The notes beneath the pieces were generated by a model that was not told the origin of the DNA, ran no database searches, and saw only the letters and a program-made list of their open reading frames with translations. A stretch of DNA of 38,255 nt from Priapulus caudatus (lineage: Eukaryota; Priapulida; Priapulimorpha; Priapulimorphida; Priapulidae): positions 18,723-56,977 of the forward strand of contig NW_014578710.1 in assembly GCF_000485595.1 (NCBI RefSeq), read 5' to 3'. Positions 10,801-25,800 of the stretch are shown piece after piece; positions within the stretch are counted from its first letter, which is position 1; the number at the start of each line of letters is the position of its first letter. The position numbers and the translations under genes were made by a program.

Positions 10801-13800
10801 ACACATGGAGGAGATTTTGGTGTCAAACGGGGGCCAAACTGTGCCACTTGGTTGCGCGACTGCAACACACTTGGTTGTGGAAGAGAGAAGTGTGAAGGAA
10901 ATTCCAGATAATTATGCACAGAAAATGCATATTATTAGGGCAGAGGTAAATAATCATCGTTAATGCAGGTCTGAGAAATTACAAAAGAGTTAATATTTTT
11001 GTTATTGTTTCAATCTATTATTCAATTAACAACAACAAATGACCAATATTAAGCCAAAGTAATATTGTATTTATATTTAAATGTTATCCGTGTATTATTT
11101 GCAGTGGTTCTGGGCTAGCATACAAATCGATGCATGCGCTGCGGAAGAACTCTACTTTTACGAGCAAAGCAAGCTGCTTGATACACTGGAGTCTGCGCGC
11201 ATGACTCCTGGTACACCAGTCTCTGGTGGCAGACAGAGAAAACGCAAGCGATTGAAAGAGAATCTTGCTCAGCTTGTTGCGGATGATCCACACTCACCGA
11301 CGAAACCAGTTCCCACTAAGCGAAGATCAGCAGATTACAATGCCAGACTTTCCATGAGCGTTGGCTCCCTCTCATTTCTGGATGAAACCCCGGAGCACAC
11401 TGCAGGTTAGCTGGTTCAAATCTTCCCTGGTTATGATCAAGGTCGGTAGTTGCTGACTATATAGGAAGTTGAGCGCAAAGGGTTTTGACATGCTTCATCA
11501 AAGCTGAGTACGTATATGGCAAAATGACGGAGATTTGAGATATTTAAGATGTGCTAGTGCATATGAGCAGGGCATCCAGACAGTCACTAGTTAGAGGTGT
11601 TGGCTTCATAACTTGCTGAATAGAATATAAATAAAGTTATAAGAAAGAGACATAAAAGTTTTCATTGGCATCTTCGTGCTTTCTCGTGACTTCCAATGAA
11701 TGTAAAGTGATGGAAAACTTTTTTGGGACAGATGTTGGAATGCCATCAAGCAAGCCAGCACCAAGCACCCCACACATGCAGCCGTTGATGACGAAGCGGC
11801 AGCAGGTTACCATGGAACTGCTTGAAACAGAGACCAACTACGTCAACATACTTGAGACGATTATAAAGGTTTATTTTTTTGATATGGCGTTGAGCAATTG
11901 TGCAGCTCATGTCACTGTGAACACTGAGATAGGGAAAGCAGTGTGTAAACATTGTCCTACTGCCCAAGCACAATTTTAAGAGTACCGGATTCTAAGTACA
12001 ATGAACTCGATTTACACGATAGGGATATGTTCTTGTAAACGGTTGGTAAATGGTTGCATAAATTTTATCAAGCCATATAAAAACAACAACTCTAGATTGA
12101 TGTGGTTCATGAAAACCAGATTTATGATTTGGCTTTTCTCATACATGGCTTTTCTTTATAATTATAGTGCTTCTTATATAGTGGCTTTTATTATCTAGCT
12201 ATAGTTGGCATAACTCGATTTCTGACAAACCATCACTGACAAACATCTTTAGCCAGGAAGTGCAGCTGTGTGACTTTGCAAGCCTTTCCTCACAGGAGCA
12301 TTATTTAATGCAAACTGATCATGGATAGAATTTTGTAGATCACACGTCATACATATATAGCAACATGGGCTAAGCTGCAGGTTGAAATTGTCCAAGCAAG
12401 CCCCACCAGTCATCAATTTTCAGGCATCATGGTTCGGATTCGGGCGCAAACTGGGAAAGCTCTGACATCTCCTAAATATGAAATCCTGACAATTTAACTG
12501 TAATTTACAGCCTTGTATTAGTGCAGCAGCCTAAATGATACATACTGATCAGAAGTAAATAATAGGGGAGTGTGACTTCAATAAACAAGGGAAATTCGTC
12601 ATTTACTAGCTTTAGAATACCTACGATTTACTACGCGTAACTCAACCAAATTGAGCTCAAATCGTACACGGTACATTCGCCTAGCATCGTGCGAAATCGT
12701 TTACACGTATACACCCGCAATCCGGAGATACAGACTAAAACGTACGACACAACGTGCGGTGGGCGTGCGTGCGTGGGGGCATACCAGCTGTAAATAGGTC
12801 AAAGATTAGCTCGTCGATGTCCAATCTCCCAGCAAGCCACACCGCATCGCCGAGGGCACAAGAGTGCACAAGAGTCGTTAGTAGCTGCCTATTGTTTCAA
12901 GTTAGGCAGGTTATGGATTCGGTTTGCTGGCAACAGAATGGAGAATCGTGTCGTATGTTTTAGTCTGTATCTCCGGATTGCGGGTGTATACGAGGAAACG
13001 ATTTAGCACGATGTTAGGCGTATGTACTGTGTACGATTTGAGCTGGTTGAGTTACGCATAGTAAATCGTAGATTATTATTAGGCTAGTAAATGACGAATT
13101 TCCCTTGTTTATTGAAGTCGCACTCCTTCCCTATTATCTTTTTTTGATACTGATGTTCATGTAACAAGGAAATTACTGTGTATTAATTTATTGTATGATC
13201 ACTCTGTATGTTACAGTTGTTTAAGGATCCATTAGATCAGCCAGACCAAGTAGGAGGACCGCTGTTATCTCCGACAGAGATAAAGCTGATATTTGGAAAT
13301 TTGCCCCCAATATATGAAGTACATCTAAAGATGAAGGAGTCTTTGGCAGAAAAGATGGCATCATGGGATGACAACAAAAGCATTGGCAACATTATCCTTC
13401 AAAATGTAAGTATCTTTAAAGTTTGAGATGATTATTCTCGTAGCTAGTAAACTAGTGACATATGTTAAAGTTAAAATTATAATCTATCAATAATTTAAAG
13501 TGTGGTGAAGGGTGAAAGTAACTAAAATTATTTGAAGGGCTGGTAACATTGGCAAAACACCGGCCCTCCGAGCCGGTGGTTTCAGGCGTGTTAGCGAGTA
13601 CCTGCATTTTTATTTATAGCATTAATGAGCAAATAGCCTACATTACTGTTTTACCTGAAGGATATATCATGCCATAATTTATCAACATTTTACAAATTTG
13701 AAATCGAGAATGAAAGCTTGAAACATGACATTGATTTTTGAACAAAGTTTGTGAGGGCTGGTAAAGAATTGCTGTTACCAGCCCTCTGGGCCGGTGCAAA

Positions 13801-16800
13801 AAAAAATCTGAATTTCGTGCCCTGTTAATTTTATATGTATCCAGAAGTTGAATCTTGTGTTATACATGATTTAAAGGGAGAGTTTACTCTCGGTTTTAGG
13901 GTTATTTTCAGCTAATTTAGGTTATAATTACGCTACATTAAAAGTTTCATGGTTCAATCACCATTAGAAATTTTTTTTTATGTTTTAAAACTAACGACTA
14001 CAGTTTGATTACAACGATGGTGGCGCCACTCAAAGCGCACGATCTGATAAGTTGCGCAAAACCACTTTCCAGCCAAGTGCTACAGACCGAGGATGTTTCT
14101 TATTTATTCATTTAAAAGCAAAAGGGTTGTAATATCTTATAGACGACATATAGTTTCAGTTATAATATGGATAAATTTGCCCTAAAATGAATATCGTTTG
14201 GTTAAATAGCATTTAGGTATAAATGAAATTGCACTTTTGTGATTAGCCCTCGGTCTGTAACGTGCAAAATAAATTGTCAAATACGCAACCTTTTCGGGGT
14301 GGCAGCACGGTCGCGGGTTTCATGGCGCCGTTCAAATTTCGTAGCGTTGATGTGTAATTAATTATAACAATTAAATTTAGTATCTGGTAACAAATACGCG
14401 TGGGTATAGACGATTTCAAGAGCAGATAAAGAAGGAGAGCGTACAACGGTAAAATGCTGAAACCATGCTGCAGTATTAGTCGAATTAATAAACTTTTCCC
14501 GTTTTATTTTGAGGATCCTTTGCAGTATTATTGATTAGCTGTCTTACCTTGTTCATATAAAACAAACCGCATGTCCCTACGATGCCCCTATGCTGAGATA
14601 ATGAGCGGTGAAAATCTGGTATTTTCGCCAAAAACCGACTCGAGATCAGTGTGTACTGCGTCCCTCACTCGAAGTGTTATTACTTCGGGAAACCTCGCGT
14701 GTTTCCGTCAATGAATGACGTCTGTTATTGATTGCCATAGTGATGACCCCCACCTGTGCCCACCTCACGCCCACCTCACGCTGGATGTATAGTAAACTCT
14801 GGTAGTATTACGTGAGTCAGCGCCACTATGGCGCTACACAGCGGCGACCGGAAGCAACACACTGGAAACACTTCGAAGTTCGAGTGAGGGACGCAGTACA
14901 CACTGATCTCGAATCGGTTTTCGGCGAAAATACCAGATTTTCACCGCTCATTATCTCAGCGTAGGGGCATCGTAGGGACATGCGGTTTGTTTTATATGAA
15001 CAAGGTAAGACAGCTAATCAATAATACTGCAAAGGATCGTCAAAATAAAACGGGAAAAGTTTATTAATTCGACTAATACCGCAGCATGGTTTCAGCATTT
15101 TACCTTTGTACGCTCTCCTTCTTTATACGCTCTTGACGATTTGTTATACAGTAAGTACAGTTGTATGCAGTAAAATCCTAGAGGCTACTGTCCTTTTAAT
15201 AATCAATTATTCAGTAATATTTTCTTGGGTATATCAGAACATTTATTATTCTTTTGCCCTATTTTGCCTGCAACATCCCCATATGATTCTGTCATAACCA
15301 AAAATTCCTTTGGGCTGTGGCCAGTGTTTTTAATTCATATAATGCCTTTATCAATTTGTTTTGAACTTTTCAGGCTGATGCACTATTAAAAGCATACCCG
15401 CCATTTGTAAATTTCTTCGAGAAGACAAAGGAGGCTTTGCAGATATGTGACCATCAGAATACAAGGTTCCATGCCTTCCTAAAGGTATGGTTCTGCATAG
15501 ACCTCATATGTTTGATGCTTTTGTAATGGCTGAGTGTAATGCTACATCAGTAAGTGTTGAGAGCAGAGAATAGAAGATTGTGGAGAAGAACAATTACCAT
15601 ATTTACTCGTGTATAAATCACACCCCATATTTTGCCTTGAAAAGTTGATACAAACATTTGTACATTAACAACATTTTTTTGCCTCGTGTATAAGTTGCAC
15701 CCCTGATTAGCTCACCTTGACATCGTCAAGTTGAGCTATTGCCATGGGTCGTCGTCCGTCCGTCCGTCAACATTTGGTTTTGGTCAACGATAACTCAGGA
15801 ACCGTTTGACTCACATGTTTGAAATTGGGTGTAGTTGTTATGNNNNNNNNNNNNNNNNNNNNNNNNNNNNNNNNNNNNNNNNNNNNNNNNNNNNNNNNNN
15901 NNNNNNNNNNNNNNNNNNNNNNNNNNNNNNNNNNNNNNNNNNNNNNNNNNNNNNNNNNNNNNNNNNNNNNNNNNNNNNNNNNNNNNNNNNNNNNNNNNNN
16001 NNNNNNNNNNNNNNNNNNNNNNNNNNNNNNNNNNNNNNNNNNNNNNNNNNNNNNNNNNNNNNNNNNNNNNNNNNNNNNNNNNNNNNNNNNNNNNNNNNNN
16101 NNNNNNNNNNNNNNNNNNNNNNNNNNNNNNNNNNNNNNNNNNNNNNNNNNNNNNNNNNNNNNNNNNNNNNNNNNNNNNNNNNNNNNNNNNNNNNNNNNNN
16201 NNNNNNNNNNNNNNNNNNNNNNNNNNNNNNNNNNNNNNNNNNNNNNNNNNNNNNNNNNNNNNNNNNNNNNNNNNNNNNNNNNNNNNNNNNNNNNCTTCTT
16301 CTTACTCACTCATTTGTGTCCTTTTTTGTGGTGAGCTACAGTGTCATTGACACTTTCATTTTTTATTGAAGTTGGGCACAACTTTTTTTGACTTATACAC
16401 GAGTAAATACGGTAGTTTAAGTAGCAAAAGGCAAAGAACACAACTTGGGTAGATGGTGTATATTGATTGAGACAGCAGTCGTAACATTGTATGGAAGGCA
16501 CAAAAGACGGTGATCCACACTCTGGCACTGTGCCACCAAATACCACCCCAGCGTCGACAGAGCTGCCTCCCTTTTATCCATCGTGGGGATAACCACACAA
16601 GTATTCGCCACGTCAATATTGAGTGCAATCCTAGCTTGCTCAGAACCACTATGAAAACTGGTGTTTGCCAACACTTTCAAAGTTGCAAAAATTTGTTAAG
16701 AAAGTTTATCAATGTTTCTGTTCAGTGACAAAACAACCCCCAACTGCATTTTGAGCCGTCAGAAAAGAACACTAATGAATCGAGTACATGGAATGTGTGA

Positions 16801-19800
16801 ATGATTCATGTGAATTCTTTGAGTGGGTGTAGTTCATACATTGTATGCGGCAAAAATGTGTAATATCCACGGGTTAAACAACAGCTTGGCTGAGAAAATA
16901 AAATTAGTCAGTATACACGGACATAGCTACCCGATTTTGCCAGGAAGGAGAGGGGAGTGGCAAATGCGACACAGAGTTTGTGTTCCGAGTAATTAAAACA
17001 GGCAATAAGGGGCCATTCGAGATCGGTAAATAAATGGGTTACAGAACTGGCATTGCAGTTTTGTGTGAGCCATTTTATGGTTTTCTGGTGCATAGATTCC
17101 AATCATAACCAATAAATTCAATGTATGGTATACGTGTGCTATCTAGACGAGGCATATTCTAGAACAGGTATATAACCATGGTTTTAAAGGCCAAGTAGCA
17201 GGTTTTAGTGTCAACAAATGAAAGATGGTTGCATAGCATGCCCAAGGAGCGAGTGGCCTCTTTACAAGTGTAATCGATGTGGGCATTTCAGCAAAAGTAG
17301 CTGCTTATGATAAGTAAGGTAATCTATAGTATATGGGAGTAAATGATAGGTAGCTACGATAACGTGAGTAGGTAAAGGTTAATGGTTATTTAGACAAAGT
17401 AATGCATAGAATTTTGTATTTGTCAGAAGGTCATGCTGCATGTTAAAGCGTGTATTGCGAGATTTTTCCAGTGTTTTCCCCATTTTCATGATACCTACCG
17501 TTATTGCTTGAGTAACAGCAATTGTCTAGAATAACGATAAAATGTCTTAGAACCTTCGTATTCACCAAATCCAATGAAATCATGCACGATTACAATTTTG
17601 CGTTCTGTTTCTGTTTACCGTTGCCATCTCTCGGATTTTCTCGCGGTAGCACGAGACATCTATCACGGTGCAGTAATCATCATCATCATCATCGTTGCTC
17701 ATTAGAGGCTTAACCTCACGAGTCCGGGGAATCCGACCACCCGTAGTGGTCGCGAATCCACCGTTTGAATATCAAACGTTCTTGCATCATTCTAAGGAGT
17801 TGTCCTTTGTCCATTCTCAATATTTACAATGAATTCATACCGTCGCACCGTAGAAATCAGGTCAGAGTGTAAACACAGACGTTCATACTAGCGTAACAGC
17901 AGTGTAGTACTAATGCCACGTAAAGTCTGTTATTAGAGAAGCTTGTGGATTGCCAGTCAGATAGTAACACGGGAATGACAATGACAGAAAGTGCTCTGAA
18001 TTATTGATATAAAAACTCAATAATATTTACCAAACAGAATTGCATGCCCTTTTGTTTTAATTATGTGCACTTGTTCAAAGACGCCATTTGTGATTTTGAG
18101 AGTCAGGATACGCACAAATTTATTGCTGGTATGAGGTGGTCAAATCAATTTTTCTATGCTATAACTGCATAAAATCTTGGTGTTTTGAATGTTGGTGTAA
18201 TCAGTGATATTTTTGCTGTCAGGTGAGACTATATTCAGCTATATTTAGTTTTTCTGAGCAAAATTCTCTCAATACACGCTTTAACACCAATTATTCAACA
18301 CGTTGTATAGCAATTTGACAGAAAGCCCAGTCCTTATGTAAGAAGTTAATCCTGCTTGGGTTATTAATGTCCTATACAATATGACTGCGTTTGAGAATCA
18401 AAAGGTTATGGTGAACCTTGCTGAAAGCTTTGCTAGAGTCTAGAAACATAATGTCGACAGTTTTAGATTCGTGACACCATAAAGCACATTTATTAACAAA
18501 GTAACAGTGGAGAAACCGTTATGGAAGCCATGTTGGTTGTGAGATCGAATTTGAAAGTCAATGACTCATTACAAAGAAATAGATGATATGTTCAAAAACC
18601 TCAGAGCATATTGGCTGATAGAGGTGAGGGAAAAGCCACCACTTTTTTGTGTATAATTTTATTGTTGCAATATTTAAGAACATAGCTGCATTATTACACA
18701 TTTAATTCCCATTTTATATAGTATAACAGGGTAAATTCCAATTTTCACGTTGATGCAATAATTAGCATATCTACTAGCGGGTGAGAATATATTTTACTGC
18801 ATATTTTTCTACCTATTTGAGAAATAATTATTTTTTAAGCAAAGAATGCCGATGGTGCTAATAGTACGAAGCTGTAATGGTGAGAATAATATTACTACTG
18901 TAAGCCAATAGAAATAACTTGTCCTTGCGTTTGGTATATACTGAATTGTTAGACTAATGTAAAAATGTGTTTTATTGCATTAGATTTGTCAGAGCAAGCC
19001 AGAGTGTGGGCGACAGAGTCTCATGGAGCTGCTGATTCGGCCTGTTCAGAGACTTCCGAGTATCATCTTGCTGCTCAACGGTACGGTACAAAACTCTACA
19101 CACTTATTCTGATCGTAATTATGCAACTCTCCCATTTACGACAGTCGCGCGTGTGTGAAGTATACTCTTCCCACACGTATCCTTGTGTATCTACAACACT
19201 TATGAGCCGTGTATTTTACGTACGGCTCCCGTGTGTGCCCAGGAATATATTTCATTTCCGACTCGCCGTCCTCAACTTCGGTCGCCTGCATGGCCAATTG
19301 TTGCCATGTGTAGCGTGCATGCTACATGTGAAGTTGGCGGTTAGGTTATACGCACTTCTAAACAGCACAAGGTGTCAGTTGCGCTAGCTTTTGCCAACAG
19401 TGCAGAATATATAACCATTCTTACTTTAAAATATTTTTCCTGCCATATGGGGGATCTTCTCTTTATAGGCATGCATTGAATGTCAAATCCATTACAATTT
19501 TCTGAAAGCCGCACAATGCGCATCCAAACGCTAATTTCTCCAGTACTAGACTAGCAAATACTTCGTGTCATGCATAATCACACTACCTTATGACAAAATA
19601 AACTCTAGTTCCTCTCATTTCACTGCGCGTTTGCTTAAAACTCACAAGAAAAAGGCGAGAAAACTGGCATTCTGGCGCAAACGCCGACTGTTTGCCAAAC
19701 AATTTAGCCTCGAAGAGGTGAGGTGACGTCACATGTTTTTATCTTTGCTACACCCATACCGCTGTACCGCTGCGCGGTTGCTTGGGGAAACTGTCAACAA

Positions 19801-22800
19801 CATCGGAGAATTTTAACAACATTGGAGGTATTTTCAAATACCTTTTATAAGACTTATGCAGTGCAGACCTAAGACTGCGCAGTGAAATGGGAGGAACTAG
19901 AGTTTATTTTGTCATAAGGTAGTGTGATTATGCATGACACGAAGTATTTGCTAGTCTAAAACTGGAGAAATTAGCGTTTGGATGCGCATTGTGCGGCTAA
20001 CAGTACCTTTCAGTGCTTCACCTGGCCAGAAGGTCTGCCAGGTGGTAATTTAGTTTTTGGTGTGTTTGCACGTTTTTGACCGCAGGTGATCGCCCAGCTA
20101 GGGGAGGCCGGGTGCACACTCCCGGAAAATGGTGCAATTTGGTGCATTCTACGCTATTTTTGTGCATTATAAACACTGTTCTATGGAAGAACTGATTTTC
20201 GTCAGCAATGTGGGTTTTGGACGAATTTCTGTGTGGCGGCTGAGAATTTGATTGAGGCGGCCCGCCTCGCTCGTGTCATTGCAGGGGAAACACTCTCTTT
20301 ACTAACAATCACTGTCACCGCAAACATGTTCTTAATTATATACTGTCGGAACATTGGAACTTGTGCTTACATACGTCATTTTTAGCTCGCCTTGACATCG
20401 TCAAGATGAGCTATTGCCATGGGGTGTCGTCCGTCGTCCGTCGTACGTCCGTTCGTCAACATTTGGCTACGGTCAACGATAACTCAAGAACCGTTTGACC
20501 CACATGTTTCAAATTGCATATAGTTGTTACTCCTATGGGAGAGGTTTGAACGTCCTATTTTGGAGCACGCCAGTTGACCTACATTCGAGCCACGTCCACT
20601 TTTTGGCAAAAATGGAAATGGCCACAAGTCAGTTCAGGTTCAATGGGTTTTGCTCATTTCTGGTATGAATGGTGGTGAATGAATGAGGACTGGCCCCAAA
20701 ACATATCACACAGGTTTTGATTTTTTTTTTTAATTATGCAAATTCGGTAGATTTTAGCAATTTAACTATGCATTTCAGTGTCTGCCTACGGTCAACGATA
20801 ACTCAAGAACCGTTTGACCCACATGTTTCAAATTGCATACAGTTGTTACTCCTATGGGAGAGATTTGAACGTCCTATTTTGGAGCACGCCAGTCGACCTA
20901 CTTTCGAGCCACGTCCACTTTTTGGCAAAAAATGAAAATGGCCATCTAGATTCATTCAATTTTGTTGAATTTTGGTATGTGAATGTGTAAGGCTAGCCCC
21001 AAAACAGTTGTTACTCCTATGGGAGAGATGACAACATCCTATTACGTTTATTTCGTCTAACTGGTCAACAACTCTACAATCATACCTATATACGTGTAAT
21101 ATTGTGTTTTAGATTTTTTGTTACAGTAATTTGACTGGAATATTTTATTGTTTTTATTTGCGCGATATTCGAAAACCAAAATGGCGATCATTTAGGCGTA
21201 GCCCCATCTCTCGTCAAGATTTCAGACTCAGATCTGAAACATTTATTTTCGCATCAAAACTTATGCATATATCATTATCAAGAGTATATAATGGGAGATA
21301 TGCTATATAATGGGAGTTCTCCATATATACTCTTGCCTTATATATACCCCCTCCCTCTTCTATCACACCCAAGGTGAGCTACAGTGTCATTGACACTTTC
21401 ATTAAGCTTGTAGCTTTTGGGTGCTTTATGACTCTATAATGTTGTGTGCGATAATCATGTCCTTCTTTTAGATTTGCTGAAACACACACCGAAGGTCAAT
21501 TGCGATCACACGGCCCTCGATAAGGCAATAGAAGCCCTCAAGGAGGTGATGAGGTAACCAGTTTTTGTTCATTTCATCAACGGAAATAATCTTTAAACAC
21601 TAATGGCTGTTACGCAATATGACAATATTATCGCTATAATCACATTATTATAGTATATGCTATCAAATTTATGGTATATACTGGCTGATATTGATGGTTA
21701 AATAACTCAACTGATTCACATTGCCACTAATCAGGGTTAGATATCAACTTCTTTGTGAGGCGCAGTACTCTGCTGTCAGAGGGAAAAAAACAGGCAACAA
21801 ACTTTCTCACCAAGGCAGAAACTTGATGAAGACATTGCAATTCATCGAACCCCAACAGTACTGTCCTATTGCCTGATATGGAAGCTGGTTTTGCCCCCTA
21901 GCCCTGTTTTGTCCTGACTCGTTTATTCTAAGTATTAGCCACCTGTGCTTAATCCAGGTTGCACATCGAATGAAGGATGCATGGGTACCAGGGTTCTGCC
22001 CACGGTGGGCGGGTGTGCCCGGGACTCGCGGTTGCCGCCCGGCACTATATATCTCCGCCCAGCAATAATTTTTGATATTAAAAAAAGGGTTTTATTGCTC
22101 AGAATGCAGGAAATTGAGTTTCAGACTATCAAAAATCAAAATTTTTTAGGGGTGGCATGCCCCCGAACCCCCCTAGATTGGCTTCATGCCTACGGCGCTT
22201 GCATCTTGCGACTTAGTCCCGGCACTAAAAAATCCTGGGCAGAACCTTGGGTACGTAGGATCAATGTGATTTTCACACACAAAAAAACTGACCGACTGGC
22301 CATTGGGTGTCTGTAATTTGCTGCTGTAAATTTCCATTGTGTAATAATGAAAAGTGACCTCTACCCACCTTGCATGACCTCGGAGATCAGATTTAGCCCC
22401 ACCTTCCCAATCAGGAGAGGAACATTTTTGTTCTCTATAAGTGTTGTAAGTCCGAATCTTGCTTTGTTTGGCCAGAAATTGAAATTTTGTCATTCTGCAA
22501 CCTCCTATGACCTCCAGTGACCTCTGAGGTCAACAGTGCCTGTCTCACAAACTCCATACCAGTAATTTACCCATGTGGACCAATTTTCAGCATCCAGGGA
22601 CCAACCGCTTGGTCGCCTATAGCCAAACACACGAACAATTGATGGAAATATTAGTATAGATCTATGCAAACAGATGTGTTCCAATTGATATCAAATTGCA
22701 ATTTAGATGAATTATTGTGTCAGTATTAAAAATGTGTTAGCTTGCATTTTATGCCAATCAGTGGAACTGATACTGGAAAATGCATTATTATTGTCTTTTG

Positions 22801-25800
22801 TCCTATAAAGTCCTGGATATTGTGGGCGTGCTACGTGCCTACGTTTTACCAATGATAATAACAAGTTTATCATATTGAAGATATATGTATGAGATATCTA
22901 CATGTTAGCCGTGGCCATGTTTACTGTATGAGACACAATAAAGCTAGCTTGAGCAACAGGTTATTCACTGATTCTTGATTGAAAGATAGAAGGGGCAAAT
23001 AATGTATTTCTCTTAAATCTCGTGATCAGAGATTGCCACCAATTTCATACACCAGAGTTATTGATACCAATTGTCTGTTGAGCTACACTGATGTCCACAT
23101 ATTGTAAACCTTTATTTATTGCAGACACATTAATGAAGATAAGCGGAAGACTGAGGGCCAGGTTGTGATGTTTGACATTGTCAATGACATTGACAATTGC
23201 CCTGTAAGTATTTTCATGTATAAGCTTTCGACGTCAATTCGTACATATATACACAGGTACTGGCATATCTCCTTTACAATATAGTATTCACTTTTGTATG
23301 TAGCAAATAGCAAATTTCTTTAACAGGTTGTGGAAAAAACCAAACCATTGCACAATATGGTTGTTTATGTGAGCATGCATACAAAAACATAAATATAACA
23401 TGTTCACTACTATGTTCATGTCGTCATCTAATACATATTTGTGGAAGTTTCTCTGTTCGTCTGTTCTCGATTCAAATCAATATCGGCCACTCTATATATG
23501 TCCAAGGGTGGCCATTACATGTAAGTTTGGATACATTAGAACATGGGCACATTGGATTTGACCTCTAAGGTCATCTGACATTGCAAAACGAAAAAATTAT
23601 GAAAAAATCATGCCCCTGCAGCAGCGTTCAATCAACGCACCCCTGTAGCTAAAATTCGAGACTGTTCGCTGGCAGCAATTGATCCGTGCGCCGGCCTTTC
23701 GATTTGGCGCACGGATCAAAAGCTGCCAGCGCGTGATACTTTCGTAGGACGTTCCCGCGGTCGCGTGCGCCTTGCCGCGGAACTGCGCGCAAGATTCGCG
23801 CTTAGCGGGCAGGATCAACACCTCTCAGGCGACGCTTCTCTGGTATCTGGTCTCTCATCTGGCTATTACCCGTCCTTCAGATGGGTTCAAGTGGGGTCTG
23901 ACTTGAGGATGGCGATTTAACCATTTATCTCTCACTTTTATTTGAGGATGTATTTACAGTAAACGAAAAATACTGATATTTAGACTCGAGTCATATACCA
24001 ATATTTGTTTAAAAAAAAATTGTATCTAAATATAAATAAAATCTGAAATTTTACCTTAAAATGACATGCAATTTTTCAAAAAAAAAAGTAAATGGGGTGA
24101 TTTCATAGTACAATTTCACTTATTTATATATTTTTGAAAATAGCATTCTGGTTAGAAGCATCAATAATAAGTCAAATTCTTTAAAAAAAGCAAAATGCAT
24201 TGAGTAGTTTTAAAGATATATTTTCTTGAAAGTCAGTGGACGGCGGCGGGCAGGGTTACACCTCTCGTTGTAAAATATTTGCGCGTGCACGCGCGCACAC
24301 ACACATCACACACAGGCACGCACGCACGTACTCACCGCATTCACACACATACGGACATGCGCACGCACAATCACATGCGCACCCACGCACACACATACCA
24401 CATTTACACACACACGGGCGCGCACACGCACAATCACACGTGCACCCACGCACACACATACCAATTTACACACACACATACACGCATACATACATACATA
24501 CAGGCACACGCACACGCACACACACATACAACTGCAGCCGTCTCTCGTTGGGGTTTGTCTTAAATTTTCGCCTCACAGCTGTGCGCGGCAGTGATTGGCT
24601 GTTTATACACCGCAGCCGCAATATCTTTGGTGTGTGCGTGTGTGCGCGTGCCGGTGTGCGTGCGTGCGTGCGTTTAGTGTGGTTTGCTATGCTAAGTGAA
24701 GGCTCCACTTAATTAAATGCTTATTATTATACCTTTAATCTACATTTAGTATAGCTATATTATCATTAAAACCTGTGAGAAAACACATTAATAGTTTAAC
24801 ATAATTTCAAAAGGTTATGGTATATATAGTGTGGTGTGTGTGTGCTCTTAGACAATCGACACGGCGTCTAAAAATGTCAGAGCATTGGGAGCCGGGTAAA
24901 CGCGGGCACGGTTACACCTCCCGTTGTCAATTGTTTGCACACACGCACAGCATGCGGATTTGGCGATCTTAAAATTTGGTGCGGGTTTCCGATGAATGCC
25001 GAAGTTTCTTCGGCACATAACTTTTGAGAAAATTGCCTCCAAGTCACTTTACGATCGAAAAATCGCGTTCTAACGTAACGGAATGTATTCGGGACGTCCA
25101 GAAGGGGCCCCAGCTCGATTTGCATGAACACCCGTGGCACGGTTTCGGAGGAGATACGGAAAACGACACTTCGGCTCTTTCTACTATTATATTATAGATA
25201 GATAGATAGATAGATCGATTTTGGTTTTTTTTTTCTTTCAACCAAGTGGTCACCAACTGAGCGCTTTATTTCCCGGGCAACGCCGGGTGTCCTGCTAGTC
25301 TATCATATTCTGTGATTTGCAGTACATTTCGTGAAGGAACTATGGCCAATACCATTTTTCGGTACACTTCGGCTGGATTTCGCACATGAATCTAATGCTA
25401 AATGTATAATATGTAAAATGTTTCCATAGCCAGTGCTACTTGGATTGGTTACTGCAGAACCAGATAATCTAGTGAGAAATGACTCTGAAAATGTGAGTAA
25501 TAGCTAGTTGTATCCCCCGCGACAAAGTCGGCGGGTATACTATGGTTTCATGTCTGTCCAGCCACCGTTCGCCGCCGCCGCAGACACTTTCCCTTCCGCT
25601 CTATAACTCTACCCTTAATTGACCTTGCACGACAACTTGGTACACTATAATTACACATCTTGGGGAGAAGGTGTGTCGCGTACCGAAACCAGGTCACTGC
25701 GACCTTTATTTGACCTTGACCTTGACCTTGATTATATTTCCCTTCCCTTCTGCTCTATAACTCGGCCCCTACTTGACCTAGCGTGACCAAACTTGGTATA

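Larger units (their letters stand above)
15595..16414. mobile_element. Inverted-repeat element with ends TACCATATTTACTCGTGTAT, interrupted
   Basis: TACCATATTTACTCGTGTAT at 15595 recurs inverted as ATACACGAGTAAATACGGTA at 16395-16414. Such termini are widespread in animal MITEs. The interior is occupied by another repeat (15709-16360) that includes the assembly gap. Confidence 0.75.

Noticed and set aside
15767-16369. Long open frames across 15843-16294
   Set aside because: They consist almost entirely of unknown bases.
18965-19387. 140-codon frame over exon 12
   Set aside because: Exon 12 is read in a different frame with clear DH-domain similarity; this frame is a shadow that runs on into intron and repeat.
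24236-24712. Open frames of up to 158 codons, rich in His/Thr/Ala or Cys/Val
   Set aside because: They translate CA/CACG microsatellite; several frames and both strands are open for the same reason.
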